DNA from: Micromonospora haikouensis
GTDB taxonomy: Bacteria > Actinomycetota > Actinomycetes > Mycobacteriales > Micromonosporaceae
DNA length: 64,000 bases
Assembly: GCF_900091595.1 (NCBI RefSeq)
Contig: NZ_FMCW01000005.1
Location: 1-64,000 of the forward strand
Direction of reading: 5' to 3'
Position 1 is the first letter of the stretch, and each line of letters starts with the position of its first letter. Shown one piece after another: positions 1 through 8,017 of the stretch. The notes below the pieces were generated by a model. That model made no database searches, had not been told where the DNA came from, and worked only from the letters and a program-made list of their open reading frames with translations. The translations under genes and the position numbers were made by a program.

Positions 1-74
1 CCGGCGGCGAGGCCACCGGCGAACGCGAGTCCGGCGATGCCGAGGACGCTCTTACGCAGGATGGTCGTGTTCAT
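1..74 (-). CDS. N-terminus of a secreted protein (partial, runs off the window)
   Basis: Only the first 24 codons are inside the window. They read MNTTILRKSVLGIAGLAFAG and continue in Gly/Ala residues: a short basic start followed by a hydrophobic stretch, which is a Sec-type signal peptide. A GGAG Shine-Dalgarno sequence lies about 8 nt upstream of the ATG on the minus strand. The mature protein is outside the window, so its function cannot be named. Signal peptides of this kind precede secreted peptidoglycan-acting proteins in this family, but that is only a guess here. Confidence 0.6.
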   Translation of the reverse strand, partial: MNTTILRKSVLGIAGLAFAGGLAA

Positions 75-588
75 GGGGGTGTCTCCTATCCGGGGGTCGG
101 CACACGTCCCACATCCGCCGGAGGGGGATGGCGGGGGGTGTGCGAGCACCACGTCGAGGCGCCCGAACAACGAACAACGGGGGAAGAAGAGGAGGGGGTG
201 CGGCTGCCTTGCGGCGCCGGGTCCAGGTGTAACGACCGGCGACCGGCCCCCATTCCCGGGGGGATGACTCGGGTGGCGGGGGCTGGTCCTGCCAGATCCG
301 GGGGGATCCGGGGTGCTGCTGCGGTCGTCCGTCAGGTGTAACGCCCCCGCCCCGGCCGGGATTCCGGCCGCAGGGTGCCGCCCGTCACCACCCCGACCCC
401 GGCTCGACCCCGCCCCACGCCACCCCACCGGGTCGGACAATCCGCCCATTCCGGCGGAGGGGTGACGGGATGTCGGGCAGATGGGGGTATCAACGACGCG
501 GGATACCGCCATCTTCCCGGCATCCCGCCGGGAGATCCCGCGTGGGGCGGGGCAGCCGGGCCGGCACCCGCCAAGAGATCATCTCCCG
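75..588. other. Long intergenic region between two divergent genes
   Basis: About 0.5 kb without a convincing gene. It must hold the promoters of the divergent secreted protein (minus) and deacetylase (plus). The only clear structure is the repeated decamer CAGGTGTAAC. I looked for the conserved blocks of a c-di-AMP (ydaO-type) riboswitch, which often precedes wall-hydrolase genes in actinobacteria, and did not find them. Several short open frames here look like high-GC artefacts. Confidence 0.5.
224..342. repeat. Direct decamer repeat CAGGTGTAAC
   Basis: CAGGTGTAAC occurs at 224-233 and again at 333-342, 109 bp apart (GTTACACCTG on the minus strand). Both copies lie upstream of the minus-strand signal-peptide gene. 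Ten identical bases, locally AT-richer than the surroundings, suggest a pair of regulator sites, but no partner is identifiable from sequence. Confidence 0.4.
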
Positions 589-1581
589 GTGCCCGCAAAG
601 AACTCTCGCGTACCCCTGATCGCGACGGTCGCCGCCCTGGCGGGCGTCGCCGTCCTTCTCGTCGCGCCCGCGCCGTCGGACGCGCCCGGCCGCGCCGCAA
701 TCGGACGGGTGCCCACGGCCGTGACGCCGCCCGCCAGCGGGGAGGATGGAACGCAGCAGGGGACGAACCGCCCGACCTCGCCGGCATCCGCATCCGGGCG
801 ACCCGGGGCACCGTCACGGCCCGGCCAGGGCGGACGGACCGACGAGCCCAGCGCGGGGCCCCCGACCACGGCCCTCCCCGGCGCGAGCCGCACCGACCGA
901 CGGCCCCCGGTGGTCGACCACGGACCCCGCACCGGTGACCTGGTGGCGCTGACCTTCGACGCGGACATGACGGACGCCATGCGGTATCAACTGCGCAGCG
1001 GGGCGGTGCGGTCGTACGCGAACCTGGCGATCATCGACCTGCTGGAACGGGAGCGGGTGCCGGCCACCTTCTTCCTGACCGGCAAGTGGGTCGAGGAGTA
1101 TCCCGGGGTGACCCGCCGCTTGGCCGCCAATCCCCGCTTCGAGCTGGCCAACCACACGTACGGCCATCTCGCCTTCACCACCGACTGCTATCAGCTGCCG
1201 GCGATCCCCCGGCAGCGGATGGCCGCCGACGTGGCCCGGACGTTCGACGTGATCGCCCCGTACGGCGGCAGGCAGACCCGTTACTTCCGCTTCCCCGGGC
1301 TGTGCCACGACCGCGCCGCGCTGACCGAGCTCGCCCCGCTGGGCGTGACCGTGGTGGACGGGGACGTCATCAGCGGCGACCCGTTCGCGAAGTCCTGGCG
1401 GCCGGTCGTCGACGCGGTGCTGTCCCGGGTACGCCCCGGCTCGGTCGTCGTCCTGCACGTCACCGAGGCGAACGCCCCGATGACCGACGAGGCGCTGCCG
1501 CGCATCCTGGCCGGACTCGCCGAGCTGGGCCTGCGGCCGGCCCCGCTCTCCGAGGTGCTGGGGGCGAGACCGCTCGGGTGA
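589..1581 (+). CDS. Membrane-anchored or secreted polysaccharide deacetylase (NodB/CE4 family)
   Basis: Carbohydrate esterase family 4 enzyme, expected to remove acetyl groups from a cell-envelope polysaccharide or peptidoglycan outside the membrane. From the GTG at 589 the 330-residue protein starts with a basic/hydrophobic segment (residues 5-28), then a Pro/Ser/Thr-rich linker to about residue 110, then the NodB domain. The metal site is visible as TFDAD (Asp124 and Asp126) and NHTYGH (His189 and His193). The usual TFDDGP is changed to TFDADM, a variant seen in one branch of the family. An ATG at 481 is in frame but would place 36 Arg/Pro-rich residues before the membrane segment, so 589 is preferred; neither start has a strong Shine-Dalgarno sequence. 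Confidence 0.8.
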   Translation: MPAKNSRVPLIATVAALAGVAVLLVAPAPSDAPGRAAIGRVPTAVTPPASGEDGTQQGTNRPTSPASASGRPGAPSRPGQGGRTDEPSAGPPTTALPGASRTDRRPPVVDHGPRTGDLVALTFDADMTDAMRYQLRSGAVRSYANLAIIDLLERERVPATFFLTGKWVEEYPGVTRRLAANPRFELANHTYGHLAFTTDCYQLPAIPRQRMAADVARTFDVIAPYGGRQTRYFRFPGLCHDRAALTELAPLGVTVVDGDVISGDPFAKSWRPVVDAVLSRVRPGSVVVLHVTEANAPMTDEALPRILAGLAELGLRPAPLSEVLGARPLG

Positions 1582-1623
1582 CCCGGTGCCCGATCACGAC
1601 CGGCAGCCCGATCCCTGCCGCCC

Positions 1624-1721
1624 GACCGGGGACGCCGGCCGACCGGGATGCCAACCAAGCGGGGACGCCGACCGACCGGGGATGCCGGCCAAACCCGGAT
1701 GCCGACCGACCGGGGATGGCC
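1624..1721. repeat. Degenerate 17-bp tandem repeat, about six units
   Basis: Units resemble GACCGGGGATGCCGGCC. They begin at 1624, 1641, 1657, 1674, 1691 and 1708; all are 17 bp except the second (16 bp) and the last, which is cut short. The array fills the gap between the deacetylase stop and the DUF1540 promoter. It is noncoding on both strands as far as I can see. Confidence 0.6.
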
Positions 1722-1727
1722 GATCGC

Positions 1728-1756
1728 CGACAATAAAACCGACAAAAACCTAATAT
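1728..1756 (+). promoter_or_regulatory. Candidate promoter of the DUF1540 gene
   Basis: A locally AT-rich stretch contains TAATAT at 1751-1756 as a near-consensus -10 box and CGACAA at 1728-1733 with a 17-bp spacer as a weak -35 box. It is followed by a short leader with AGAGGAGG just upstream of the ATG at 1790. Confidence 0.5.
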
Positions 1757-1789
1757 GGGAGGAGATTCGAGAACCCAGAGGAGGTCGTC

Positions 1790-2086
1790 ATGACTACGGC
1801 GATGGAGATGCCCCGCGTCCAGGAATGCGTGGTCGCGGCCTGCGCCTACAACCACACCGGCGACTGCCACGCGTTCGCCATCACGATCGGCAGCACCGAT
1901 CACGCGCACTGCCACACGTTCGTCGAGATGCCCGTCCGGGGCGGCATCGACACGATGATCGCCCAGGTCGGCGCCTGTCAGCGCTCGGACTGCCGGCACA
2001 ACGCCGACCTGGAGTGTCATGCCCCGGCGATCCGCGTCGGGCCGGACAACGACATGGCCGACTGCATGACCTACGCCAGCCGCTGA
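1790..2086 (+). CDS. DUF1540 domain protein with two Cys-rich modules
   Basis: Small 98-residue protein with two copies of the DUF1540 pattern, each with four conserved Cys: VVAACAYNHTGDCHAF with CHTF near residues 14-44, and ACQRSDCRHNADLECHA with CMTY near residues 62-95. Such modules are thought to bind a metal, probably zinc; no enzymatic role is established. A strong GAGGAGG Shine-Dalgarno sequence and an AT-rich promoter suggest good expression. The gene stands alone and converges on meaA. Confidence 0.85.
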   Translation: MTTAMEMPRVQECVVAACAYNHTGDCHAFAITIGSTDHAHCHTFVEMPVRGGIDTMIAQVGACQRSDCRHNADLECHAPAIRVGPDNDMADCMTYASR

Positions 2087-2128
2087 CCGCCTTCCGGTAA
2101 CTGGTCCGCGGCGGCGGCCGCCGCGCCA

Positions 2129-2184
2129 GGTGTTAACAGGGGCCCCCTGTACAACGGAATGCGTTAACAGGGAAACCTTCCTTA
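2129..2184 (-). repeat. Stop-codon-linked double-palindrome repeat, copy A
   Basis: Read on the minus strand it begins inside the meaA stop codon with GTAAGGAAGG, continues through the core GTTAACGCATTC, and ends in the palindrome CAGGGG/CCCCTG followed by GTTAACACC. It is the most divergent of six related copies: the first arm reads GGTTTCCC instead of GGGCCCCC. It lies between the convergent DUF1540 and meaA genes and probably terminates transcription from both sides. Confidence 0.75.
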
Positions 2185-4188
2185 CCCCAAGCCGTTGGCG
2201 TGGCGGACCACCGTCACCAGGTCGTCGACGATGCCGGTGAGGGCGAAGTCCTTCGGCGTGAAGACCCGGGCGACGCCCGCCGCCCGCAGCGCGTCGGCGT
2301 CGCCGGCCGGGATGATGCCGCCGACCACCACCGGCAGGTCGCCCCGGCCGGCGGCGCGCAGGCCGTCCAGCACAGCCGGCACGACGGCCAGGTGCGAGCC
2401 GGAGAGCACCGACAGGCCGACGAGGTCGACGTCCTCCTCCACGGCGGCGGCGACGATCTGGCCGGCGGTCAGCCGGATCCCCTGATAGATCACCTCGAAG
2501 CCGGCGTCGCGGGCGCGCACGGCGATCTGCTCGGCCCCGTTGGAGTGCCCGTCCAGGCCGGGCTTGCCGACCAGCAGCCGCAGCCGGCCACTGCCCAGCT
2601 CCCGGGCGGTCGCGGCGACGCGCTGCCGCACGGCGGCCAGGGTCGCGTCGCCGCCCGCCCCGGCACCACCGGCCAGGCCGGTCGGCGCCCGGTACTCGCC
2701 GAAGACCCGCCGCAACGCGCCGGCCCACTCGCCGGTGGTCACCCCGGCCCGCACGCACTCCAGGGTCGCCGGCATCAGGTTCGCGGTGGTCGCGGCGTCC
2801 GCGCGTAGCCGCTCCAGTGCCGCGTCGACCGCCGCGCCGTCGCGTCCGGCCCGCCATTCGCGTACGGCGGCCACGGCCGCCGCCTCCACCGCCGGGTCGA
2901 CCTGCTCGATCGACCCGGCGCCGGCCACGGTCAGCGGCGACGGCTCGGTCTCGGTGAACCGGTTGACGCCCACCACCGTGTCCGCGCCGGACTCCAGCCG
3001 GCGGCGGCGTTCGGCCAGCGAGGCGACCAGCGCGCTCTTGAGGTACCCGGACTCGACGGCGGCCACCACGCCGCCCATCTCCAGCACCTTCTCCAGTTCG
3101 GCCCGCGCCCCGGTGACGATCCCGTCGACCAGCGCGGTCATCACGTGCGAGCCGGCGAACAGGTCGGGATATTCCAGCAGGTCCGACTCGTACGCGAGGA
3201 CCTGCTGCATGCGCAGCGACCACTGCTGGTCGAAGGGGCGGGGCAGGCCCAGCGCCTCGTTCCAGGCCGGGAGCTGCACGGCGCGGGCGCGGGCGTCCCG
3301 GGACAGGGTGACGCCGAGCATCTCCAGCACGATGCGCTGGATGTTGTTCTCCGGTTGGGCCTCGGTCAGCCCGAGCGAGTTGACCTGCACCCCGTACCGG
3401 AAGCGGCGCTGCCTGGGGTCGGTCACGCCGTACCGGTCGCGGGCGATCTCGTCCCAGAGCACGCCGAACGCGCGCATCTTGGCGGTCTCCTCGACGAACC
3501 GCACCCCGGCGTTGACGAAGAACGAGATCCGGGCGACGACGTCACCCATCCGCCCGGGCGGCACCTGGCCGCAGTCGCGCACCGCGTCGAGGACGGCGAC
3601 GGCGGTGGCGAGGGCGAAGCCGACCTCCTGCACGGGCGTCGCCCCGGCCTCCTGGAGGTGGTACGAGCAGACGTTCACCGGGTTCCACCGGGGCATCCGG
3701 AGCAGCGTGTACGCGACGAGGTCGGCGGTGAGCCGCAGCGACGCCGCCGGCGGGAAGATGTACGTCCCCCGGGAGAGGTACTCCTTGATGATGTCGTTCT
3801 GCGTGGTGCCGGCGCAGCGGGCCAGCTCCGCCCCCTGCTCGGCGGCGACCGTGCCGTAGAGGGCGAGCAGCCACATGGCCGGCGCGTTGATCGTCATGGA
3901 CGTGTTCATGTCGGCCAGCGGGATGCCGTCGAAGAGGGCCCGCATGTCGCCGAGGTGGGCCACGGGCACCCCGACCCGGCCGACCTCGCCGGCCGCCAAC
4001 TCGTGGTCGGGGTCGTACCCGGTCTGGGTGGGCAGGTCGAAGGCGACCGACAGGCCGGTCTGCCCCTTGGCCAGGTTGCGGCGGAACAGGGCGTTGCTCG
4101 CGGCGGCCGAGGAGTGGCCGGCGTAGGTGCGCATCACCCAGGGGCGGTCGCGCTCGGGCAGCCGGCCGGCGGGGGCCTTCTCGTCCAT
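2182..4188 (-). CDS. meaA: Ethylmalonyl-CoA mutase (MeaA), adenosylcobalamin-dependent
   Basis: Catalyses conversion of ethylmalonyl-CoA to methylsuccinyl-CoA in the ethylmalonyl-CoA pathway, a route for acetyl-CoA assimilation and extender-unit supply. The 668-residue single chain has the mutase barrel first (residues about 15-500, with FDLPTQTGYDPDH and the conserved TEAQPENN) and the cobalamin-binding domain last, with the signature DGHSNG placing the cobalt-ligand His at about 548. The single-chain form, length and opening RPWVMRTYAGHS match actinobacterial MeaA/Ecm rather than methylmalonyl-CoA mutase, which is longer or two-subunit. The ATG has no Shine-Dalgarno sequence but sits 6 nt from a -10 box. 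The adenosyltransferase at 9453 would supply the cofactor. Confidence 0.92.
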   Translation of the reverse strand: MDEKAPAGRLPERDRPWVMRTYAGHSSAAASNALFRRNLAKGQTGLSVAFDLPTQTGYDPDHELAAGEVGRVGVPVAHLGDMRALFDGIPLADMNTSMTINAPAMWLLALYGTVAAEQGAELARCAGTTQNDIIKEYLSRGTYIFPPAASLRLTADLVAYTLLRMPRWNPVNVCSYHLQEAGATPVQEVGFALATAVAVLDAVRDCGQVPPGRMGDVVARISFFVNAGVRFVEETAKMRAFGVLWDEIARDRYGVTDPRQRRFRYGVQVNSLGLTEAQPENNIQRIVLEMLGVTLSRDARARAVQLPAWNEALGLPRPFDQQWSLRMQQVLAYESDLLEYPDLFAGSHVMTALVDGIVTGARAELEKVLEMGGVVAAVESGYLKSALVASLAERRRRLESGADTVVGVNRFTETEPSPLTVAGAGSIEQVDPAVEAAAVAAVREWRAGRDGAAVDAALERLRADAATTANLMPATLECVRAGVTTGEWAGALRRVFGEYRAPTGLAGGAGAGGDATLAAVRQRVAATARELGSGRLRLLVGKPGLDGHSNGAEQIAVRARDAGFEVIYQGIRLTAGQIVAAAVEEDVDLVGLSVLSGSHLAVVPAVLDGLRAAGRGDLPVVVGGIIPAGDADALRAAGVARVFTPKDFALTGIVDDLVTVVRHANGLG

Positions 4189-4194
4189 TTCCGG

Positions 4195-4200
4195 AGTTTA
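4195..4200 (-). promoter_or_regulatory. Leaderless -10 box of meaA
   Basis: On the minus strand TAAACT ends exactly 6 nt before the meaA ATG, the spacing expected when transcription starts at the A of the start codon. No ribosome-binding sequence precedes the ATG, which agrees with a leaderless mRNA. I cannot identify a convincing -35 box. Confidence 0.5.
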
Positions 4201-4284
4201 AGTTACCGTTCAGTACATCGGGCTGTGCAAAACCACACAGCCCCGCCTCCGCATCGGCCCCGCCCAGGTCGCACACTTGACGGC

Positions 4285-5133
4285 ATGGATGACGAGCTGG
4301 CGATCTCCGTCCGGGGGCTGCGCAAGGCGTACGGCGACAACGTCGCGGTGGCGGGCGTGGACCTCGACGTCCGGCGGGGCGAGGTGTTCGCGCTGCTCGG
4401 CCCGAACGGGGCGGGCAAGACCACCACGGTGGAGATCCTGGAGGGCTACCGGCGGCGCGACTCCGGCGAGGTACGGGTGCTGGGCAGCGACCCGGCGTCC
4501 CCCGACCCGCACTGGCGCTCCCGGGTCGGCATCGTGCTCCAGGGCACCGGCGAGTTCGACGAGCTGACCGTCGGCGAGGTGGTCCGGCACTTCTCGGGCT
4601 TCTATCCCGACGCCGACGACCCGGCGAAGGTGGTCGAACGGGTCGGCCTCGGCGCGAAGGCGAAGGCCCGCACGCACACCCTCTCCGGCGGGCAGAAGCG
4701 CCGCCTCGACGTGGCGCTGGGCATCATCGGCCGCCCCGAGCTGCTCTTCCTCGACGAGCCGACCACCGGCTTCGACCCGGAGGCGCGGCGCGAGTTCTGG
4801 GAGCTGATCCGGGACCTGGCCGCCGCCGGCACCACGATCGTGCTGACCACCCACTACCTCGACGAGGCCGAGGCGCTCGCCGACCGGGTCGGGGTGATCG
4901 CCGCCGGGCGGGTGATCGAGGTGGCCCCGCCGAAGCTGCTGGGCAACCGCCAGGAGTCCCTGGCGACGGTCTCCTGGCGTACCCCCGAGGGGGTGCTGGA
5001 GAGCGCGCAGAGCGCGACGCCGACGGCCCTGGTCGCCGAGCTGGCCGCGCGCCACGGCGGCGAGGTCCCCGGCCTCACGGTGACCCGGCCGACCCTGGAA
5101 GACGTCTACCTGACCATGATCGGACACCGATGA
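4285..5133 (+). CDS. ABC transporter ATP-binding protein (DrrA-like exporter)
   Basis: Energy-coupling ATPase of a two-component exporter. In 282 residues it shows Walker A GPNGAGKTTT (about residue 40), a Q-loop in IVLQGTGEFDE, the signature LSGGQKRR, Walker B ELLFLDEPT and the switch His in LTTHYLDEAEA. The C-terminal extension ending in TLEDVYLTMIGHR is typical of DrrA/NatA-type ATPases that drive ABC-2 permeases. The ATG at 4285 begins MDDELAISVRGLRK and fits the family length; a much longer upstream open frame is antisense to meaA. The permease gene overlaps by 4 nt (ATGA). The substrate cannot be inferred; drug or lipid export is common in this class. Confidence 0.9.
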   Translation: MDDELAISVRGLRKAYGDNVAVAGVDLDVRRGEVFALLGPNGAGKTTTVEILEGYRRRDSGEVRVLGSDPASPDPHWRSRVGIVLQGTGEFDELTVGEVVRHFSGFYPDADDPAKVVERVGLGAKAKARTHTLSGGQKRRLDVALGIIGRPELLFLDEPTTGFDPEARREFWELIRDLAAAGTTIVLTTHYLDEAEALADRVGVIAAGRVIEVAPPKLLGNRQESLATVSWRTPEGVLESAQSATPTALVAELAARHGGEVPGLTVTRPTLEDVYLTMIGHR

Positions 5134-5978
5134 CGACCACGACGAAGCCGGCGGCCCCGGCCACCGCCGCCGCGCCGGCCCGCCGGCCTGGCGCGGGCGT
5201 GCTCGCCCTGCGGCAGGGCCGGCTGGAGATCACCCAGTTCCTGCGCAGCCGGGAGTCCGTCGTGTTCACGATGGGCTTCCCGATCATCATGATCCTCATC
5301 TTCGCGGCGATCTTCAGCGACGAGATCGCCCCCGGGGTGAGCTACACGCAGTACTTCATCACCGGCATGATCGCGACCGGCCTGATGACGGTCAGCTTCC
5401 AGAACCTGGGCATCTGGATCCCGATCGAGCGGGACCGGGGGGTGCTCAAGCGCTACCGGGGCACGCCGATGCCGAAGTGGGTCTGGTTCGCCGGCAAGGT
5501 GATCATGGTGGTGGCGGTCGGCGTCGCCGAGACCGCCCTGCTGCTCGCCGTCTCGGTCGCCCTGTTCGACCTGGAGCTGCCCGGGACGGCCGGCAGGTGG
5601 CTCACCTTCGGGTGGGTCTCCGTCCTCGGGGTCACCGCGTGCACCCTGTGCGGCATCGCCATCTCGTCGCTGGCCCGCACGGCGCGCAGCGGCTCGGCCG
5701 TGGTCACCCCGGTCGCCCTCGTCCTCCAGTTCATCTCCGGCGTCTTCTTCGTCTTCACCAACCTGCCGACCTGGATGCAGCAGGTGGCGGCGCTGTTCCC
5801 GCTGAAGTGGATGTGCCAGGGCCTGCGCTCGGTCTTCCTGCCGGACGGCTTCGGCGCGCAGGAACCGGGCGGATCGTTCGAGCTGGGCCGGGTCGCCCTC
5901 GTGCTGGGCCTGTGGTGCGTGATCGGCCTGGTCCTGTGCCTGACCACCTTCCGCTGGACGACGAAGCGCGACGGCTGA
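5130..5978 (+). CDS. ABC-2 type permease, partner of the preceding ATPase
   Basis: Membrane component of the exporter. The 282-residue chain has a short Ala/Pro/Thr-rich cytosolic start, then about six hydrophobic segments: VVFTMGFPIIMILIFAAIF near residue 45, then a re-entrant region, a pair near 130-165, one near 195 and a C-terminal helix near 255. The motif RDRGVLKRYRGTP after the second segment is characteristic of ABC-2 permeases of the DrrB type. Translation is coupled to the ATPase through the ATGA overlap. Repeat copy B begins 3 nt after the stop. Confidence 0.9.
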   Translation: MTTTTKPAAPATAAAPARRPGAGVLALRQGRLEITQFLRSRESVVFTMGFPIIMILIFAAIFSDEIAPGVSYTQYFITGMIATGLMTVSFQNLGIWIPIERDRGVLKRYRGTPMPKWVWFAGKVIMVVAVGVAETALLLAVSVALFDLELPGTAGRWLTFGWVSVLGVTACTLCGIAISSLARTARSGSAVVTPVALVLQFISGVFFVFTNLPTWMQQVAALFPLKWMCQGLRSVFLPDGFGAQEPGGSFELGRVALVLGLWCVIGLVLCLTTFRWTTKRDG

Positions 5979-5981
5979 GGC

Positions 5982-6038
5982 GGTGCAAGGAAGGGCCCCC
6001 TGTTAACGCATTCGGTAGAGAGGGGCACCCCTCTCACC
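5982..6038 (+). repeat. Stop-codon-linked double-palindrome repeat, copy B
   Basis: Begins GGTGCAAGGAAGGGCC 3 nt after the permease stop, has the core GTTAACGCATTCGG, and ends with the hairpin GAGAGGGG/CCCCTCTC followed by ACC. This is sense orientation relative to the permease. It separates the ABC operon from the esterase gene and is the best terminator candidate for the operon. Confidence 0.8.
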
Positions 6039-6095
6039 GCCGACCCGCGCGGGCGCGGGCGCGGGGCAGCCGATGCGGGGCGGGGCTGGGAGACT

Positions 6096-6905
6096 GTGCC
6101 GGTGGTGGCGCGACTGAGCCGGCGCGGGGTGCTGCTGGCCGCAACCGGCGCGGCGGTGCTCGCCGTGGGCGGTGCCGTGGCGGCCCGGGAGGCGATCCGC
6201 CCCCGTCAGGGGCCGGCCCCTGAGCTGCCGGACGCCCCGCCCGGCGACGAGCGGCTGCTGCGGCGGGAGTCGGCGGCCCGGGGCCGTACCGTCGACTTCT
6301 GGACGGCCGTGCCCGCCGGCCACGGCGACGGGCGGGGGCTGCCGGTCTGCCTGGTGTTGCACGGCGCGTCGGCCACCCCGCGCGACTACGCGCGCTTCGG
6401 TCTCGCCCGGTTCCTCACCGACGCCGTGCGCCGGGGCGCGCCGCCGTTCGTCCTCGCCGGGGCGACCGGCGGCCGGCTCTCCTGGCGGCCGGCGGGAGCC
6501 GACGACCCGCAGCGGATGGTGCGCGAGGAGGTGCCGGCCTGGTGCGCCGAGCGTGGCTTCGACACCGGCCGGGTCGCCGCCTGGGGCTGGTCGATGGGCG
6601 GCTTCGGGTCGCTGCTGCTCGCCGAGACCTTCCCCGGCTGGCTGCGCGCGGTGGCCGCGTTCTCCCCCGCCGTACGCGCCGGGGACGCCGTCTTCACCGG
6701 CGTGGCCCGGCTGCGCGGCACCCCGGTCGGGCTCTGGTGCGGCCGGCAGGACGGGCTGCTGGACGAGGTGCAGGCGCTGGCCCGCGCCCTGCCCGAGCCC
6801 CCGGTCCGGGCCGAGTACGCCGACGGCCGGCACGACTTCACCTACTGGGGGCGCGTCGTCCCGGACGCCTTCGCTCTGCTCGGCGCCGCCCTCGCCGGCC
6901 CGTGA
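6096..6905 (+). CDS. Alpha/beta-hydrolase, esterase-D-like, Tat-exported
   Basis: Serine hydrolase of 269 residues. It begins with a twin-arginine leader, LSRRGVLLAATGAAVLAVGG, so it is probably exported folded, perhaps as an anchored protein. Family features are the LVLHGASATPRDY strand and oxyanion region (about residue 90), the nucleophile elbow GWSMGG (Ser166), LWCGRQDG carrying the acidic residue and a C-terminal His in GRHDFTYW. The GTG start at 6096 has GGGAGA just upstream. The substrate is unknown; S-formylglutathione hydrolase and acetyl-xylan esterase relatives share this fold. Confidence 0.75.
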   Translation: MPVVARLSRRGVLLAATGAAVLAVGGAVAAREAIRPRQGPAPELPDAPPGDERLLRRESAARGRTVDFWTAVPAGHGDGRGLPVCLVLHGASATPRDYARFGLARFLTDAVRRGAPPFVLAGATGGRLSWRPAGADDPQRMVREEVPAWCAERGFDTGRVAAWGWSMGGFGSLLLAETFPGWLRAVAAFSPAVRAGDAVFTGVARLRGTPVGLWCGRQDGLLDEVQALARALPEPPVRAEYADGRHDFTYWGRVVPDAFALLGAALAGP

Positions 6906-6925
6906 CGCCGCCCCATCAGGGGGCC

Positions 6926-6953
6926 GGCCCGCAGGCGAGCGCACCTGCGGGCC
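6926..6953. terminator. Bidirectional hairpin terminator
   Basis: Perfect 10-bp stem GGCCCGCAGG/CCTGCGGGCC with an 8-nt loop, in the 61-bp gap between the convergent esterase and hbd genes. There is no U-tract, as is usual for high-GC actinobacterial terminators. Confidence 0.65.
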
Positions 6954-6966
6954 ACGCCCAACCCCG

Positions 6967-7815
6967 TCAGTACGTGTAGAAGCCCTTGCCCGTCTTGCGG
7001 CCCAGGTCGCCGGCGGTGACCATCCGCTGGAGCAGCTCCGGCGGGAAGAACTTCTCGTCGGCCGTGTCGGTGTAGATGTTCTTCGAGGCGTGCATGAGCA
7101 CGTCGACGCCGGTCAGGTCGGTGGTCGCCAGCGGCCCCATCGCGTGGCCGAAGCCGAGCTTGCAGGCGGTGTCCAGGTCCTCGGCCGACACCACGCCGGA
7201 CTCGACCAGCTTGACGGCCTCGACGACCAGCGCGGCGATCAGCCGGGTGGTGACGAAGCCGGCGATGTCCCGGTTCACCACGACGACGGTCTTGCCGATC
7301 TCCTCGGCGAACGCCCTCGCGGTGGCCAGGGTCTCGTCGCTGGTCTTGTAGCCCCGGACCAGCTCGCACAGCTTCATCATCGGCACCGGCGAGAAGAAGT
7401 GCGTGCCGACGACCGACTCGGGGCGCTCGGTGACGGCGGCGATCTGGGTGACCGGGATGGCCGAGGTGTTGGTGGCGAGCACCGCGTCGGCCCTGCAGAG
7501 CTTGTCCAGGGCCCGGAAGACCTCCTGCTTGATCTCCAGCCGCTCGAAGACCGCCTCGACGACGATGTCCGCGTCGGCCACCGCCTCCAGGTCCGTCGTC
7601 GGGGTGATCCGGCCCAGCGCGGCGTCCACCTCGCCCGGCTCGATCTTGCCCTTCTCGGCGAACTTCTCCAGCGACTTCCGGATGCCGGCCAGTCCGCGCC
7701 CGGTGGCCGCGTCGTCCAGGTCCCGCAGCGTCACCTGCCAGCCTGCCTGCGCCGCCACCTGGGCGATGCCCGAGCCCATCAGCCCGGCCCCGACGACCGC
7801 GAGTCGACCCGCCAT
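6967..7815 (-). CDS. hbd: 3-hydroxybutyryl-CoA dehydrogenase
   Basis: NAD(P)-dependent oxidation or reduction of 3-hydroxyacyl-CoA, mainly the C4 substrate. The 282-residue length is that of the short bacterial dehydrogenase. It shows the N-terminal dinucleotide fold VVGAGLMGSGIAQVAAQ, the catalytic region GTHFFSPVPMMKLCELV with the active-site His, IAGFVTTRL and the C-terminal GRKTGKGFYTY. GAGGGAGAAG precedes the ATG. It lies downstream of murA on the same strand after a 200-bp gap. With MeaA in the same window it fits the acetoacetyl-CoA/hydroxybutyryl-CoA step of the ethylmalonyl-CoA pathway, though a role in butyrate or storage-polymer metabolism is equally possible. Confidence 0.92.
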   Translation of the reverse strand: MAGRLAVVGAGLMGSGIAQVAAQAGWQVTLRDLDDAATGRGLAGIRKSLEKFAEKGKIEPGEVDAALGRITPTTDLEAVADADIVVEAVFERLEIKQEVFRALDKLCRADAVLATNTSAIPVTQIAAVTERPESVVGTHFFSPVPMMKLCELVRGYKTSDETLATARAFAEEIGKTVVVVNRDIAGFVTTRLIAALVVEAVKLVESGVVSAEDLDTACKLGFGHAMGPLATTDLTGVDVLMHASKNIYTDTADEKFFPPELLQRMVTAGDLGRKTGKGFYTY

Positions 7816-8017
7816 CTGCTTCTCCCTCGCCTGTTTGAGTGTCTGTCAGCACCCTAGCGGCGAGACTGAACGAAGACTAAGCCCAGGGCCGCGCGGTGCA
7901 CAGGCTGGGACGAGGGCCACCCGACCCGCCGGGGGCACGGTGCCGGCACCGACGCGCTGCGCCGGCCGGGGCGCGGGCACCGGCCGCGCGGCGCGCGCCG
8001 GGACCGCCCGCGCGCGC

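Noticed and set aside
75..480. c-di-AMP (ydaO-type) riboswitch upstream of the signal-peptide gene
   Set aside because: The expected conserved internal-loop sequences are not present on the minus strand.
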